Positions 25,684 through 36,457 of a stretch of 64,000 nt of DNA are shown one piece after another. Position numbers and translations under genes: made by a program. Under the pieces are notes generated by a model. That model searched no databases. It saw only the letters and a list, made by a program, of their open reading frames with translations, and was not told the DNA's origin. Source of the DNA: Cyrtodaria siliqua. Its lineage: Eukaryota; Mollusca; Bivalvia; Adapedonta; Hiatellidae. The DNA is taken from assembly GCA_037043455.1 (NCBI GenBank), contig JAWPHD010008265.1, forward strand, positions 1-64,000. The letters are read 5' to 3'. Within the stretch, counting starts at the first letter, position 1, and the number at the start of each line of letters is the position of its first letter.

Positions 25684-26030
25684 TATTTCTGTGTTGCTTT
25701 TGTCAGTTCTTACAAATATATGTTGCAACGCTCCCCGCCCCCCCACCCCCCGCCTCTCACCCCATCACCCGACCCACCACGCCCCACACTTGATTTTTTT
25801 TTTTTTTTACATATTTCTGTGTTGTTTTAGTCAATTCTTACACACATATGTTGGCCCCCCCCCCCCCCCCCCCCCCCCAAACCCCAAACGCACTCCCTCC
25901 TCTCACCCCATCACCCCAACCCCCACCCCCACCCCACCCCCGACTATTTTTTTGTTTTGTTTTTTACATATTTCTTTGTTGTTTTAGTCAATTTTTACAC
26001 ATATATGTTGCCCCCTCCCCGCCGTATGTT
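25519..26030. repeat. Poly-C / poly-T compound repeat, about 4 degenerate copies
   Basis: Blocks of 7-18 C separated by ACCCC variants alternate with T10-T14 followed by ACATATTTCTGTGTTGTTTT and AGTCAATTCTTACACA. The period is roughly 130-170 bp. Open frames rich in proline arise from the C tracts and are not genes. Homopolymer lengths here should be treated as uncertain in any assembly. Confidence 0.8.
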
Positions 26031-26071
26031 TTGATAATGTTTCAAATGTTTTGTTTTCATGTATATTTCAG

Positions 26072-26254
26072 CAGCGATCAACCTCAAACTTGAGCGACCA
26101 ATCAAAACCAATGTAAGCTTTGTCAAACTACGCCAAGTTGAGGAGTTCCTACAGTGTTTGTTACCTACGCGCCAGAGCGAGGTGGAATTACACACCACAA
26201 ACAACCCTACAGCACCTGCAAGTAAAACTGAAGCCTCATCCTTCTCCACATGGG
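26072..26254 (+). CDS. VPS13B: VPS13B exon 1 of window (internal exon)
   Basis: The first VPS13B exon visible here. It encodes AINLKLERPIKTNVSFVKLR, continuing QVEEFLQCLLP, then a Thr/Pro/Ser-rich stretch ending SSFSTW. The acceptor is ATATTTCAG at 26071, with a second CAG directly after it (26072..26074), a NAGNAG pair that could remove one residue. The donor is TGGG|GTAAGC. The exon ends in phase 1 and joins in frame to the next. The protein is a very long bridge-like lipid-transfer protein acting at the Golgi and endosomes. The identification rests on the downstream exons. Preceding exons are not in this window. Confidence 0.8.
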
Positions 26255-26346
26255 GTAAGCAATTTCAATAATATTCAAACGCCCGTCTTCAGACAGGATG
26301 TATTATGGTATTGCTTTGTTGATCCGTCCGTTCATCTCCTGTCCCT

Positions 26347-26646
26347 TCATCTCCTGTCGGGGCGTCCGTGGCCGAGTGGTTAACGTCTCTGACTTGAAAT
26401 CACTTGCCCCTCACCGCTGTAGGTTCGATCCCTCAGGGGCCTAGGAATCTTTATGTGAGGAAGCTATCCAGCTGGCTTGCGGAACGTCGGTGGTTCTACC
26501 CAGGTGCCCGCCCGTGCACGAAAATTGCCCGGAGGGGCACCTGGGGTCTTCCTCCACCAATGGAAGCTGGAAAGTCGCCATATGACCTTAGCTGTTGGTG
26601 CGACTATAAAATCCAATTCAATCAATTCAATCAATCATCTCCTGTC
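26347..26646. repeat. 12-bp target-site duplication flanking the SINE
   Basis: TCATCTCCTGTC occurs at 26347..26358 and 26635..26646, immediately outside both SINE ends, with no mismatch. Confidence 0.9.
26359..26634 (+). mobile_element. tRNA-derived SINE with target-site duplication
   Basis: The head resembles tRNA-Ser(UGA): GGGGCGTCCGTGGCCGAGTG contains the A box, GACTTGAAATCA the anticodon arm and GGTTCGATCCC the B box. A non-tRNA body follows (GGTGCCCGCCCGTGCACGAA and TCGCCATATGACCTTAGCTG), and the tail is the simple repeat AATTCAATCAATTCAATCAA. The 12-bp direct repeat TCATCTCCTGTC flanks it exactly at 26347..26358 and 26635..26646, showing target-primed insertion. The orientation is the same as VPS13B. 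The intact duplication suggests a fairly recent insertion. Confidence 0.92.
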
Positions 26647-26679
26647 CATCCATTCTTTTACAGGCTACTTATGGGGTTG

Positions 26680-27560
26680 TTTTTATGCCCCCAAAATAAA
26701 TTTCGGGGGCATATAGTAATCGCACCGTTTTCTGTCTGTCCGGATTCTGTCTGTCCGTCATTCCGCAGTTCATGTCCGGACTGTACCTTCAAAACCCCTA
26801 CATGGATTTTTGATTAACTTGGCATAAGTGATCACCATAATAAGACGATGTGTCACGCGCAAAACCCAGGTCCGTACCTCAAAGGTCAAGGTCACACTTG
26901 AAGTTCACAGGTCAAAAACAGGTACGCAATTTCGTGTCCGGACCGTAACGTCACAACCCCTGCAGGGATTTTTAAGTAACTTGCACAAGTGATCACCATA
27001 AGAAGACGATGTGTCGCGCGCAAAACCCAGGTCCGTACCTCAAAGGTCAAGGTCACACTTGCAGTTCATAGGTCAAAAACAGGTATGCAATTTCGTGTCC
27101 TGACCGTAAAGTCACAACCCCTGTAGGGATTTTTTAATAACTTGGCACAAGTGATCACCATAACAAGACGATGTGTAGCACGCAAAACCCAGGTCTTCAA
27201 GGTCAAGGTCACACTTGGAGGTCAAAAGTCAAATTGTGTCTGGTCAATAACTCTGGCATTCATGGACGGATTTTCAAATAACTTGGCACAAGTGCTCACC
27301 ACAACAAAACGATGTGTCACGCACAAAATCCAGGTCTGTGGCCCCAAGGTCAAGGTCACACTTAGAGGTCAAGGTCAAATCGTGTCCGGTCAATAACTTG
27401 TGCATGCCTGGACTGATTTTCAAATAACTTGGCAGAAGTGCTCACCACAACCAAATGACGTGTCGTGCATACAATCCAGGTCCATGGCTCCAAGGTCAAG
27501 ATCATACATAGAGGTCAAAGGACACTTCGGGGGCATTTATCACTTACAGTGATATTTCTT
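26680..27560. mobile_element. Interspersed element with about 145-162-bp tandem core ('pearl'-like)
   Basis: It begins TTTTATGCCCCCAAAATAAA with TTTCGGGGGCATATAG, which pair as an inverted repeat, and it ends with CACTTCGGGGGCATTTATCA. Between them a core with CAAGTGATCACCATAA and AAGGTCAAGGTCACACTT repeats five times (anchors near 26828, 26987, 27149, 27290, 27435). Tandem cores of about 160 bp between unique ends are the hallmark of 'pearl' elements described in bivalves. No coding capacity. Confidence 0.7.
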
Positions 27561-27649
27561 GTTCAGTTTAGATATGTCTTCTGGGGGTTATTTTGATTTA
27601 TTGGGGTTAGCCCCATTATACATCAGTTCAAAATTGTTTCATGAAAACA

Positions 27650-28030
27650 TGGAGGGTTGAACATAGCAACTATTTAATCAATCGTTGTGTACCATTGTTT
27701 CTCTGTATACATCAAACATGGACGGTAGAACCTAGTAACTATTAAATCAACCGTTATGTACCATTGTTTCTCTGTATACATCCAACATGGACGGTAGAAC
27801 CTAGTAACTATTAAATCAATTGTTACCTACCATTGTTTCTCTGTATACATCAAACATGGGAGGTAGAACCTAGCAAATATTAAATCAATCGTTATCTACC
27901 ATTGTTTCTCTGTATACATCAAACATGGAAGGTAGAACCTAGCAACTATTAAATCAATCGTTATCTACCATTGTTTCTTTCTATAGATCGTACTTGGCGG
28001 TTAGAACATAGCAAATATCTGACCAATCGT
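27650..28030. repeat. About 69-bp tandem repeat, 5 copies, ending at VPS13B exon 2
   Basis: ACCATTGTTTCTCTGTATAC recurs at about 27690, 27760, 27829, 27898 and 27967, with AGCAACTATTAAATCAATCG between. The final stretch (CCAATCGTTACATTCCTTCA then CTGTTTCAG) that forms the exon 2 acceptor is a diverged version of the same motif, so the array appears related to the intron end. Confidence 0.85.
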
Positions 28031-28051
28031 TACATTCCTTCACTGTTTCAG

Positions 28052-28198
28052 CCATACTGAGTAACGTAAGTCGTGTGGAGTTGGTAACTGAGCAAGTCGT
28101 TGTTGCCTTGGAAACTAAATCATGTGATGAAAACCCAGGCTTCATTTCATCATTTAACAATCTCAAGATGGAAGCTGAGATCCAACAAAATGCAAAAG
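28052..28198 (+). CDS. VPS13B: VPS13B exon 2 of window
   Basis: It encodes (A)ILSNVSRVELVTEQVVVALE then TKSCDENPGFISSFNNLKMEA and EIQQNAK. The acceptor is CACTGTTTCAG and the donor AAAAG|GTAACA. It enters in phase 1 (G|CC = Ala) and leaves in phase 1. Fourteen bases into the exon, AAC|GTAAGT matches the donor consensus better than the real donor and could act as a cryptic 5' splice site. A 53-bp satellite begins at the true donor. Confidence 0.85.
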
Positions 28199-31100
28199 GT
28201 AACATTTGTCAGGTGGTTACAGTACCCTACAGCATACATACCTTACAGAAGGTAACATTTGTCAGGTAGTTACAGTACACTACAGCCTACATATCTTACA
28301 GAAGGTAACATTTGTCAGGTGGTTACAGTACTCTACAGCCTACATATCTTACAGAAGATAACATTTGTCAGATTGTTACAGTACCCTACAGCCTTCATAT
28401 CTTACAGAAGGTCACATTTGTCAGGTGGTTACAGTACCCTGCAGCCTACATATCTTACAGAAGGTAACATTTGTCGGGTGGTTACAGTACACTACAGCCT
28501 ATATATCTTACAGAAGGTAACATTTGTCAGGTGGTTACAGTACCCTACAACCTATATATCTTACAGAAGGTAACATTTGTCAGGTGGTTACAGTACCCTA
28601 CAGCATATATATCTTACAGAAGGTAACATTTGTCAGGTGGTTACAGTACCCTACAGCCTGTATATCTTACAGAAGGGAGCATTTGTCAGGTCGGTACAGT
28701 ACCCTACAACCTATATATCTTACAGAAGGTAACATTTGTCAGGTGGTTACAATTTGTCAGATGGTTACAGTACCCTGCAGCCTACATATTTTACAGAAGG
28801 TAACATTTGTCAGGTGGTTACAGTACCCTACAGCCTACATATCTTACAGAAGGTAACATTTGTCAGGTGGTTACAGTACCCTACAGCCTACATATCTTAC
28901 AGAAGGTAACATTTGTCAGATGGTTACAGTACCCTACAGCCTACATATCTTACAGAAGGTAACATTTGTCAGGTGGTTACAGTACCCTACAGCCTACATA
29001 TCTTATAGAAGGTAACATTTGTCAGGTGGTTACAGTACCCTACAGCCTACATATTTTACAGAAGGTAACAATTGTCAGGTGGTTACAGTACCCTACAGCC
29101 TACATATCTTATAGAAGGTAACATTTGTCAGGTGGTTACAGTACCCTACAGCCTACATATCTTACAGAAGGTAACATTTGCCAGGTGGTTACAGTACCCT
29201 GCAGCCTACATATCTTACAGAAGGTAACATTTGTCAGGTGGTTACAATTTGTCAGATGGTTACGGTACCCTGTAGCCTACATATCTTACAGAAGGTAACA
29301 TTTGTCAGATGGTTACAGTACCTTATAGCCTACATATCTTACAGAAGGTAACATTTGTCAGGTGGTTACAGTACCCTACAACCTATATATCTTACAGAAG
29401 GTAACATTTGTCAGGTGGTTACAGTACCCTACAGCCTATATATCTTACAGAAGGGAGCATTTGTCAGGTCGGTACAGTACCCTACAACCTATATATCTTA
29501 CAGAAGGTAACATTTGTCAGGTGGTTACAGTACTCTACAGCCTATATATCTTACAGAAGGTAACATTTGTCAGGTGGTTACAGTACCCTACAACCTATAT
29601 ATCTTACAGAAGGTAACATTTGTCAGGTGGTTACAGTACCCTACAGCCTGTATATCTTACAGAAGGGAGCATTTGTCAGGTCGGTACAGTACCCTACAAC
29701 CTATATATCTTACAGAAGGTAACATTTGTCAGGTGGTTACAATTTGTCAGATGGTTACAGTACCCTGCAGCCTACATATTTTACAGAAGGTAACATTTGT
29801 CAGATGGTTACAGTACCCTACAGCCTACATATCTTACAGAAGGTAATATTTGTCAGGTGGTTACAGTACCCTGCAGCCTACATATCTTACAGAATGTAAC
29901 ATTTGTCAGGTGGTTACAGTACCCTACAGCCTACATATTTTACAGAAGGTAACATTTGTCAGATGGTTACAGTACCCTACAGCCTACATATTTTACAGAA
30001 GGTAACATTTGTCAGATGGTTACAGTACCCTACAGCCTACATATCTTACAGAAGGTAACATTTGTCAGGTTGTTACAGTACCCTACAGCCTACATATCTT
30101 ACAAAAGGTAACATTTGTCAGGTGGTTACAGTACCCTACAGCCTACATATTTTACAGAAGGTAACATTTGTCAGATGGTTACAGTACCCTACAGCCTACA
30201 TATCTTACAGAAGGTAACATTTGTCAGGTGGTTACAGTACCCTACAGCCTACATATCTTATAGAAGGTAACATTTGTCAGGTGGTTACAGTACCCTACAG
30301 CCTACATATTTTACAGAAGGTAACAATTGTCAGGTGGTTACAGTACCCTACAGCCTACATATCTTACAGAAGGTAACATTTGCCAGGTGGTTACAGTACC
30401 CTACAGCCTACATATCTTACAGAAGGTAACATTTGTCAGGTGGTTACAGTACCCTACAGCCTACATATCTTACAGAAGGTAACATTTGTCAGGTGGTTAC
30501 AATTTGTCAGATGGTTACGGTACCCTGCAGCCTACATATCTTACAGAAGGTAACATGTGTCAGGTGGTTACAGTACCCTACAGCTTACATATCTTACAGA
30601 AGGTAACATTTGTCAGGTGGTTACATTATCCTACAGGCTATATATCTTACAGAAGGTAACATTTGTCAGGTGGTTACTACAGTACCCTACAGGCTACATA
30701 TCTTACAGAAGGTAACATTTGTCAGGTGGTTACAGTACCCTACAGCCTACATATCTTACAGAAGGTAACATTTGTCAGGTGGTTACAGTACCCTACAGCC
30801 TACATATCTTACAGAAGGTAACATTTGTCAGGTGGTTACAGTACCCTACAGCCTACATATCTTACAGAAGGTCACATTTGTCAGGTGGTTACAGTACCCT
30901 ACAGCCTACATATCTTACAGAAGGTAACATTTGTCAGGTGGTTACAGTACCCTACAGCCTACATATCTTACAGAAGGTCACATTTGTCAGGTGGTTACAG
31001 TACCCTACAGCCTACATATTTTACAGAAGGTAACATTTGTCAGGTGGTTACATTATCCTACAGGCTATATATTTTACAGAAGGTAACATTTGTCAGGTGG

Positions 31101-32490
31101 TTACTACAGTACCCTACAGGCTACATATCTTACAAAATGTAACAATTGTCAGGTGGTTACAGTACCCTACAGCCTACATATCTTACAAAATGTAACAATT
31201 GTCAGGTGGTTACAGTACCCTACAGCCTACATATCTTACAGAAGGTAACATTTGTCAGGTGGTTACAGTACCCTACAGCCTACATATCTTACAGAAGATA
31301 ACATTTGTCAGGTGGTTACAGTACCCTACAGCCTACATATCTTACAGAAGGTAACATTTGTCAGGTGGTTACAGTACCCTACAGCCTACATATCTTACAG
31401 AAGGTAACATTTGCCAGGTGGTTACAGTACCCTACAGCCTACATATCTTACAGAAGGTAACATTTGTCAGGTGGTTACAGTACCCTACAGCCTACATATC
31501 TTACAGAAGGTAACATTTGTCAGGTGGTTACAATTTGTCAGATGGTTACGGTACCCTGCAGCCTACATATCTTACAGAAGGTAACATGTGTCAGGTGGTT
31601 ACAGTACCCTACAGCTTACATATCTTACAGAAGGTAACATTTGTCAGGTGGTTACATTATCCTACAGGCTATATATCTTACAGAAGGTAACATTTGTCAG
31701 GTGGTTACTACAGTACCCTACAGGCTACATATCTTACAGAAGGTAACATTTGTCAGGTGGTTACAGTACCCTACAGCCTACATATCTTACAGAAGGTAAC
31801 ATTTGTCAGGTGGTTACAGTACCCTACAGCCTACATATCTTACAGAAGGTAACATTTGTCAGGTGGTTACAGTACCCTACAGCCTACATATCTTACAGAA
31901 GGTCACATTTGTCAGGTGGTTACAGTACCCTACAGCCTACATATCTTACAGAAGGTAACATTTGTCAGGTGGTTACAGTACCCTACAGCCTACATATCTT
32001 ACAGAAGGTCACATTTGTCAGGTGGTTACAGTACCCTACAGCCTACATATCTTACAGAAGGTAACATTTGTCAGGTGGTTACATTATCCTACAGGCTATA
32101 TATTTTACAGAAGGTAACATTTGTCAGGTGGTTACTACAGTACCCTACAGGCTACATATCTACAAAATGTAACAATTGTCAGGTGGTTACAGTACCCTAC
32201 AGCCTACATATCTTACAAAATGTAACAATTGTCAGGTGGTTACAGTACCCTACAGCCTACATATCTTACAGAAGGTAACATTTGTCAGGTGGTTACAGTA
32301 CACTACAGCCTACATATCTTACAGAAGATAACATTTGTCAGGTGGTTACAGTACCCTACAGCCTACATATCTTACAGAAGGTAACATTTGTCAGGTGGTT
32401 ACAGTACCCTACAGCCTACATATCTTACAGAAGGTAACATTTGCCAGGTGGTTACAGTACCCTACAGCCTATATATCTTACAGAAGGGAG
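28199..32490. repeat. 53-bp satellite starting at the exon 2 donor, about 81 copies (4.3 kb)
   Basis: The unit is GGTAACATTTGTCAGGTGGT, TACAGTACCCTACAGCCTAC, ATATCTTACAGAA. Copy one starts at the exon 2 splice donor itself (AAAAG|GTAACATTTG). Each later unit carries AGAAG|GTAACATTTG preceded by ATATCTTACAG, so every copy has a pyrimidine-rich CAG acceptor-like site three bases before a donor-like site. Variants include GGGAGC (weak donor), a GGTTACAATTTGTCAGAT insertion and GTTACTACAG. A block of about 1.03 kb is duplicated (30720..31140 against 31750..32170). Confidence 0.95.
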
Positions 32491-33654
32491 CGAAAACTAA
32501 CAGAATTTTACATTTCATACTTTCTCACAGAAATTTCCCATCAAGAAATGAAATGTTTTAAGCATGTTTATTATATTATATTATATTGTATTAGGTCATT
32601 ACCTGGTGAGCGGGACATTTGTAACAATGGCTGTAAGCTCCACAAGGGCCATAAGCTATCCTTGTCTGTCTGTATGTACATAATTATGTCCATATGTTAC
32701 ACTTTCCTAAACTTAACAGATTTTGGATATGTATAATACAAAAAAAAAATTCAAGATATTGAATAAACTTCAAAATTGTTTTCACAACTTACAACTTATT
32801 ATTTATATTTTTATATAAAACTTTATTCAATTCTGTCCAACATAAAACACAATCAATGATAGTTCTGACATGCATATATAACAAAATATTGTACACATCA
32901 ACTTGCATTTTATTATTTATCAGTTTCCCTTTCTTCTTTAATATCCATTTTCATTACTTTAAGACAAGAACAGCAATTTGATTGTGTTACAGTTAGGTAC
33001 TGATTACCTGCCCTTTACCTTTATAAGCAAGTCCAGTAGGGTGGTCACCTTGTTTCTGTTATTTCCCCTTGTCCGTCTGTCTGTTAGATCTGTTTCAACT
33101 CACAGATACATCTACATGAGTGCTACACATTCTGACCAAAAGTAGGTCACCATGAACAACCTTGACCTAGTTTTGCATAGTGTTCTCATTACATCTATTT
33201 TATTGTCACTGATTTTTTTTATACCCCTACAATGTGTGAGAGGGTATATAGGAGTCGTTCTGTCTGTTGGTCGGTCGGTCTGTTCAAAATATTGTCAGCG
33301 CTCTTTTCCATAACACCTTGATGGATTTTTATGAAACTATATGATGAGAAGCATCAAAATGAAGTGGAGATGTGGATAACATCGTCTCTATCCAGTTCGA
33401 TGATTTTTGACAGAGTTATGAATAGAATATTTTCACACAGCATCAGTATAAAGTGGAGATGAGCATTTTTCATCGTCTCATTCTGGTTTGATGATTTTTG
33501 GTGTTCTGGCCCCTTGAATATTTTCTCCATAACTCCTATTTGGATTTTCATCAAACTTTGTGAGAAGCATCAGTATAAAATGGATCTGCACATATCGTCA
33601 TGGGGTACACATTTGTAGTGTATTAATTACCTTCAGTAATAGTTCTAGTTCTTG
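32491..33654. other. Intron sequence with a degraded interspersed element
   Basis: No exon is found. Near 33215..33600 lies a degraded element of the bivalve tandem-core type: ATACCCCTACAATGTGTGAG, then GTCGGTCGGTCTGTTC, and repeats of CATCAGTATAAAGTGGA with TTTTCCATAACACCTTGATG-like blocks about every 100-115 bp. Confidence 0.5.
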
Positions 33655-34065
33655 TCTGTTTAGATGAAGTAGTGAGTGTAACATTGGCTTCGTACATACA
33701 TGATCTGTCAGGACTGTTGTATACAGGATATTTCTTATCTGTTTAGGTGAAGTTGTGAGTGTAACATTGGCTTCGTACATACATGACCTGTCAGGACTGT
33801 TGTATACACGATATTTCTTATCTGTTTAGGTGAAGTTGTGAGTGTAACATTGGCTTCGTACATACATGATCTGTCAGGACTGTTGTATACAGGATATTTC
33901 TTGTCAGTTTAGGTGAAGTTGTGAGTGTGATGGTGGTGTCGTACATATATCTGTTGTATACATGATATTTCTTGTCTTTTAGGTGAATTAGTGAGTGTGA
34001 TGTTGGCTTCGTACATACATGATCTGTCAGGACTATTGTATACAGGATATTTCTTGTCTGTTTAG
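33655..34065. repeat. About 83-bp tandem repeat containing exon 3's acceptor and first codons, 5 copies
   Basis: The acceptor-like TCTGTTTAG|GTGAAG recurs with TAG at 33663, 33745, 33829, 33912 and 33982 before the true site at 34065. Each copy continues with about 46 nt matching the exon start. Translated in the exon's phase this gives EVVSVTLASYIHDL, against the true EVVSVMLASYIRDL, then diverges into GGACTGTTGTATACAGGATA and the next TTTAG. This is tandem duplication of the intron-exon junction. Confidence 0.9.
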
Positions 34066-34325
34066 GTGAAGTAGTGAGTGTGATGTTGGCGTCATACATA
34101 CGTGATCTGTTAATGAAGACAGTGTACTGTGAGAGACAGTTGTCTCTGATTGGACCATGCTCTATCAAGATGGACGCCACATTCACCAATATCTGTCACA
34201 ACGACACATGCTTCCTCTCTCAATCTGTGGTTACCATAGCAACCGGCCTGGTGACCTTGAATGTAGGTCAAGAGCATGTCTTGTGTCTGAAGATGATTGG
34301 AGACCATGTGATGGAACTCACCAAG
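34066..34325 (+). CDS. VPS13B: VPS13B exon 3 of window
   Basis: It encodes EVVSVMLASYIRDLLMKTVY, then CERQLSLIGPCSIKMDATFT, NICHNDTCFLSQSVVTIATG, LVTLNVGQEHVLCLKMIGDH and VMELTK. The acceptor is CTGTTTAG at 34065. Phase 1 entry (G|GT = Gly) matches exon 2, and it leaves in phase 0 at AAG|GTATGT. Five partial copies of its 5' end precede it in the intron, so acceptor choice should be checked with transcripts. The true acceptor is the last of the series, the only one followed by a full open exon and donor. Confidence 0.85.
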
Positions 34326-34737
34326 GTATGTTATCGAGGGTTCAGTGTAACAATATTGCATGATCTACATTATTACATGTAACATTCATTGTGTTGTGGA
34401 GGTTGACATTTGTTTTTTATCAAGTATCAGTCTGTATTATAAAATGGTCGTATGTTTATACAATTCTCCTTCTAACATGTCTAACAGACTTAATCTCTAT
34501 TCAAATACTATATGATGAAACAGTCATTTTAAATAATCTATAAAATAATGTAGTAATAAAGTTTGCTATCCATACTTTGCATCAAGATCATAGTTTGGTT
34601 TAAAGCTACACACGATATACTTAAACTGATACTAACTCATGAATATGAATATGTCATGTGTGAAGTAGTTTCAATTAAAGGAACGGGCAAAAAGTCGGTA
34701 TATAAGCCTGAAATCAGTGAGTAAAATATAACATTTT

Positions 34738-35526
34738 CAGTGTTTCCACGAGAGCGCGTTTCTTGCGTTTTTGACGCACTAAAGTGATCGGCGACGCGAC
34801 ATAAATCAGCTTGTGCGTTTTTCGTGACGCAATGAAATTGACTAGGCTAGCAATGAAATACCCGTCAAATTATCGTCGTAACACTTTCTTGAAAAGCTTC
34901 AAATGTAAGGAATCACGACTGAACTTATTTCTATTTACATCTTGGTCTTTATTTAGAACAGGAAAAACTAATACCTGTACTTCCGTGTTATTGTCATCGT
35001 CATATCGGTCATATTACATCTTATAATTTCATTTCAATTTACTTTATTTTTATGCTAATCAGAATTGGCTTTTGTTGTGTTTCATTATGTTGTTCATTTT
35101 GCAGTGATTATAATGCCATCTTTGTGGCCCATGATTGGAAAATAAAGTTATTCATTCTTGGTCTATTTTTAGAACAGGTTAAAATAATGTCTGTACTTTC
35201 CGCGTTATTGTCGTCATCATATCGATTGCGTTTATAATGTAGGTAGACGCTTATATAAAGGTGTAGATGATCATGATACGGCCGCTAAAATGGCAGACAA
35301 ACCCAAAATGAAACATTACGCCGGTTAACTTCCTTTTTTTGCTGACCAATCCACCGAAGATGTCTAATCAACTAATAAATAATACATGTCTATCTGACAT
35401 CACATGGTCTATTCATCAAAATGCATGTCCAAAATATATGACCCCTATATTTACAAAATGACCCCCAGTTTATTCTATAGGGGGTCAAGGATGACCCCTA
35501 AAAAATTGAGACCTGCAGAAACACTG
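34738..35526. mobile_element. hAT-like non-autonomous element
   Basis: The left end CAGTGTTTCCACGAG and right end CTGCAGAAACACTG form a terminal inverted repeat (CAGTGTTTC/GAAACACTG), a typical hAT-superfamily tip. CATTTT occurs immediately outside both ends (34732..34737 and 35527..35532). This is a plausible remnant of the target duplication, which is 8 bp in canonical hAT elements. The only open frames are about 60-70 residues and show no transposase motif. Confidence 0.55.
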
Positions 35527-35879
35527 CATTTTATCTAGCCTTCATACAGGTAACATCGATAATAAATGGCTTCCGAATATATTTCATACAAAAAAAAATT
35601 GCCTAGAAGGGATTTGAACCAGAGACCTTGCAGTTTTATTTTTACCATGCATGTTTTACCTCTACACCTCCGAGTCTTGTTGGTATATAGTAGCATTTCT
35701 AACACTAAATAGTCATTACGTAATAACTACAGCACACACTCCCGCAAAGTTTTGATTCGGAATTTTAGATACATTGATAATAAATTGATAATAAATAGTA
35801 TTACACAACGCATTGTTATTTATATGTGTTATTTTGCATCGTAATATATGTCACTGAATATACAATATTCTCAAGAATC

Positions 35880-35945
35880 TGCCATAGCTCAGTGGTAAGC
35901 ATGTTGGACTGTAAACTAGAAGGTCGTGTGTTCGCGTCACGAAAG
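35880..35945 (+). other. tRNA-like segment (SINE or tRNA relic)
   Basis: GCCATAGCTCAGTGGTAAGC has an A-box shape, GACTGTAAACTA resembles a Tyr (GUA) anticodon arm, and GTGTTCGCGTC is a degenerate B box. The 3' half does not close a proper acceptor stem and no CCA-compatible end is seen. I read it as a tRNA-derived repeat, not a functional tRNA gene. Confidence 0.45.
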
Positions 35946-36457
35946 AAGCAAACTTTTTTGATGTAAATCATAATGCTACCTGTGTAGAGATACGATGTGC
36001 ACTGCTCGATATCTATAGAGTAAATGATGTCCTGCGTTAAACGTGATCATTTAAATACTCGATTTCGCCATGAGCTGGTGAATGTGAAGTTACAAACAAA
36101 GACACACCTACAAAGAAGAAAGCAATTTAAATATAGGTTCTGTAGCTTTAAGGAGTGACAAATAGAATCCTATATATAAATATGATACAACTGTAGGTTA
36201 GAATGAAGAAATGCAAGCATGTTAGTTAACATTTCTCAGGAATGACCATTGCCATTTAACCAAGAAAATGCCAGTTCTCTAAGAAATACAATGGCTGTTC
36301 ATTTAAAATATTCCTAAGATATTATCTAAATTAAAAACAATTGCTTTAAGTTGTCTTTTTTTCTCATATTTCCTGGTAAAATATATTCTTACTTGTTTGC
36401 CTTGCTGAGGTAATTTTAATATGAATAGATGCTACTACATGTACACTATTAATCTTC

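Larger units (their letters stand above)
34600..36151. mobile_element. Possible TTAA-flanked element containing tRNA-like segments
   Basis: TTAAAGCTACA at 34600 is inversely matched by TGTAGCTTTAA ending at 36151. Inside are a hAT-like element (34738..35526) and two tRNA-like segments. One reads minus-strand near 35598..35690 with GGTTCAAATCC. The other reads plus-strand at 35880..35945 (CTCAGTGGTAAGCATG, GACTGTAAACTA, GTTCG). The end matches are short (11 bp), so the boundaries are tentative. Confidence 0.4.

Noticed and set aside
25384..26093. Pro-rich small frames
   Set aside because: They arise from poly-C tracts and have no conserved features.
28199..32490. CRISPR-like array
   Set aside because: Units are contiguous tandem repeats without unique spacers, in a eukaryotic intron with spliced genes on both sides.
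35880..35945. Functional tRNA-Tyr gene
   Set aside because: The acceptor stem does not pair and the B box is degenerate, so it is better explained as a tRNA-derived repeat.
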